Source of the DNA: an uncultured Collinsella sp.
GTDB taxonomy: Bacteria; Actinomycetota; Coriobacteriia; Coriobacteriales; Coriobacteriaceae
Length of the DNA stretch: 6,275 bases
Direction of reading: 5' to 3'
Assembly: GCA_900540895.1 (NCBI GenBank)
Contig: UQHV01000035.1
Location: 1-6,275 of the forward strand
Part shown: in pieces, positions 6,035-6,275 of the stretch
Layout of the letters: each line of letters opens with the position of its first letter
Position numbering within the stretch: the stretch's first letter is position 1
The notes under the pieces: model-generated
The model's input: the letters and a program-made list of their open reading frames with translations, nothing else
What the model was told of the DNA's origin: nothing
Databases searched by the model: none
Translations under genes and position numbers: made by a program

Positions 6035-6275
6035 TTGAATGCCGTCCTTGTATTGGAGTTGTTGAGACGAGGGTACGGCATTACGGCTTTTTGGGATATG
6101 TAATTTCGATTCAAGTTTGCTAATGGCAAGGGATTATTCTGCGAGCGGCTTTCGGTCGATGCCAAGGCGCGCGACGGCCCTTGATAATCAGGGTTTGCGG
6201 TCATATGGGTAGCCGGAGGCGTAAAGAGCGGACCTCATTCAGACCCGGTGGGCAAAAAATGGCAAATATGAGTAC
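6035..6275. other. Upstream region of the primase-helicase gene, no gene seen
   Basis: These 241 bp carry no convincing coding frame on either strand; the one longer minus-strand frame here overlaps the helicase start out of frame and lacks a ribosome binding site. TCCTT at 6045-6049 (AAGGA on the minus strand) is the helicase ribosome binding site. No strong -35/-10 pair could be identified for the minus strand, so the helicase promoter is unresolved, and any partner gene would lie beyond the right edge. Confidence 0.5.
6241..6275 (+). repeat. Possible dispersed intergenic motif at the right edge
   Basis: The stretch holds GGTGGGC, an A6 tract and two spaced copies of GGCAAA (6251-6256 and 6261-6266), and ends in ATATGAGTAC at the window edge. 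It resembles an A-rich intergenic motif I associate with Collinsella genomes, but that is memory and cannot be checked here. It may be cut by the edge and has no assigned function. Confidence 0.3.

Noticed and set aside
5896..6204. 102-codon minus-strand frame over the helicase start
   Set aside because: No ribosome binding site or recognisable motif, and it overlaps the true helicase N-terminus out of frame.

Overview
The window looks like chromosome from a high-GC Gram-positive gut bacterium of the Coriobacteriia, most likely Collinsella or a close relative. This is inference from GC content, protein flavour and repeat style; there is no rRNA or other decisive marker. Hand counts of sample lines give about 58-62% GC in the two left-hand genes and about 45-53% in the right-hand part.

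Left part (1-2260) is housekeeping. A probable divergent minus-strand gene is cut by the left edge. A divergent intergenic region follows, with a clear TATAAT box for tgt (226-1365, tRNA-guanine transglycosylase of queuosine modification). A strong intrinsic terminator (1438-1485) comes next and sits only 16 nt before the start codon of a LOG-family (TIGR00730-type) nucleotide-binding enzyme gene (1502-2260).

Right part (2261-6275) looks like an accessory defence/conflict module. A 16-bp perfect palindrome overlaps the promoter of a two-gene type II toxin-antitoxin operon: a RelB/DinJ-type ribbon-helix-helix antitoxin (2374-2673) and a YafQ/RelE-type mRNA interferase (2676-2984). Convergent with it is one 994-residue minus-strand gene (6034-3050). 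It fuses an archaeo-eukaryotic primase domain of the TOTE conflict-system type, an SF2 helicase and a degenerate phospholipase D-like domain. The two transcription units meet at a 64-bp palindromic, REP/BIME-like element that supplies the last five codons and the stop codon of the helicase gene.

The TA pair and the primase-helicase are on opposite strands, so they are not one operon. Both types are typical of mobile, anti-phage or anti-plasmid cargo, and the GC drop at about 2260 supports insertion beside a stable tgt-LOG backbone. The most notable item is the primase-helicase-PLD protein: its primase and helicase motifs look intact while the HKD catalytic residues of the PLD part are lost.
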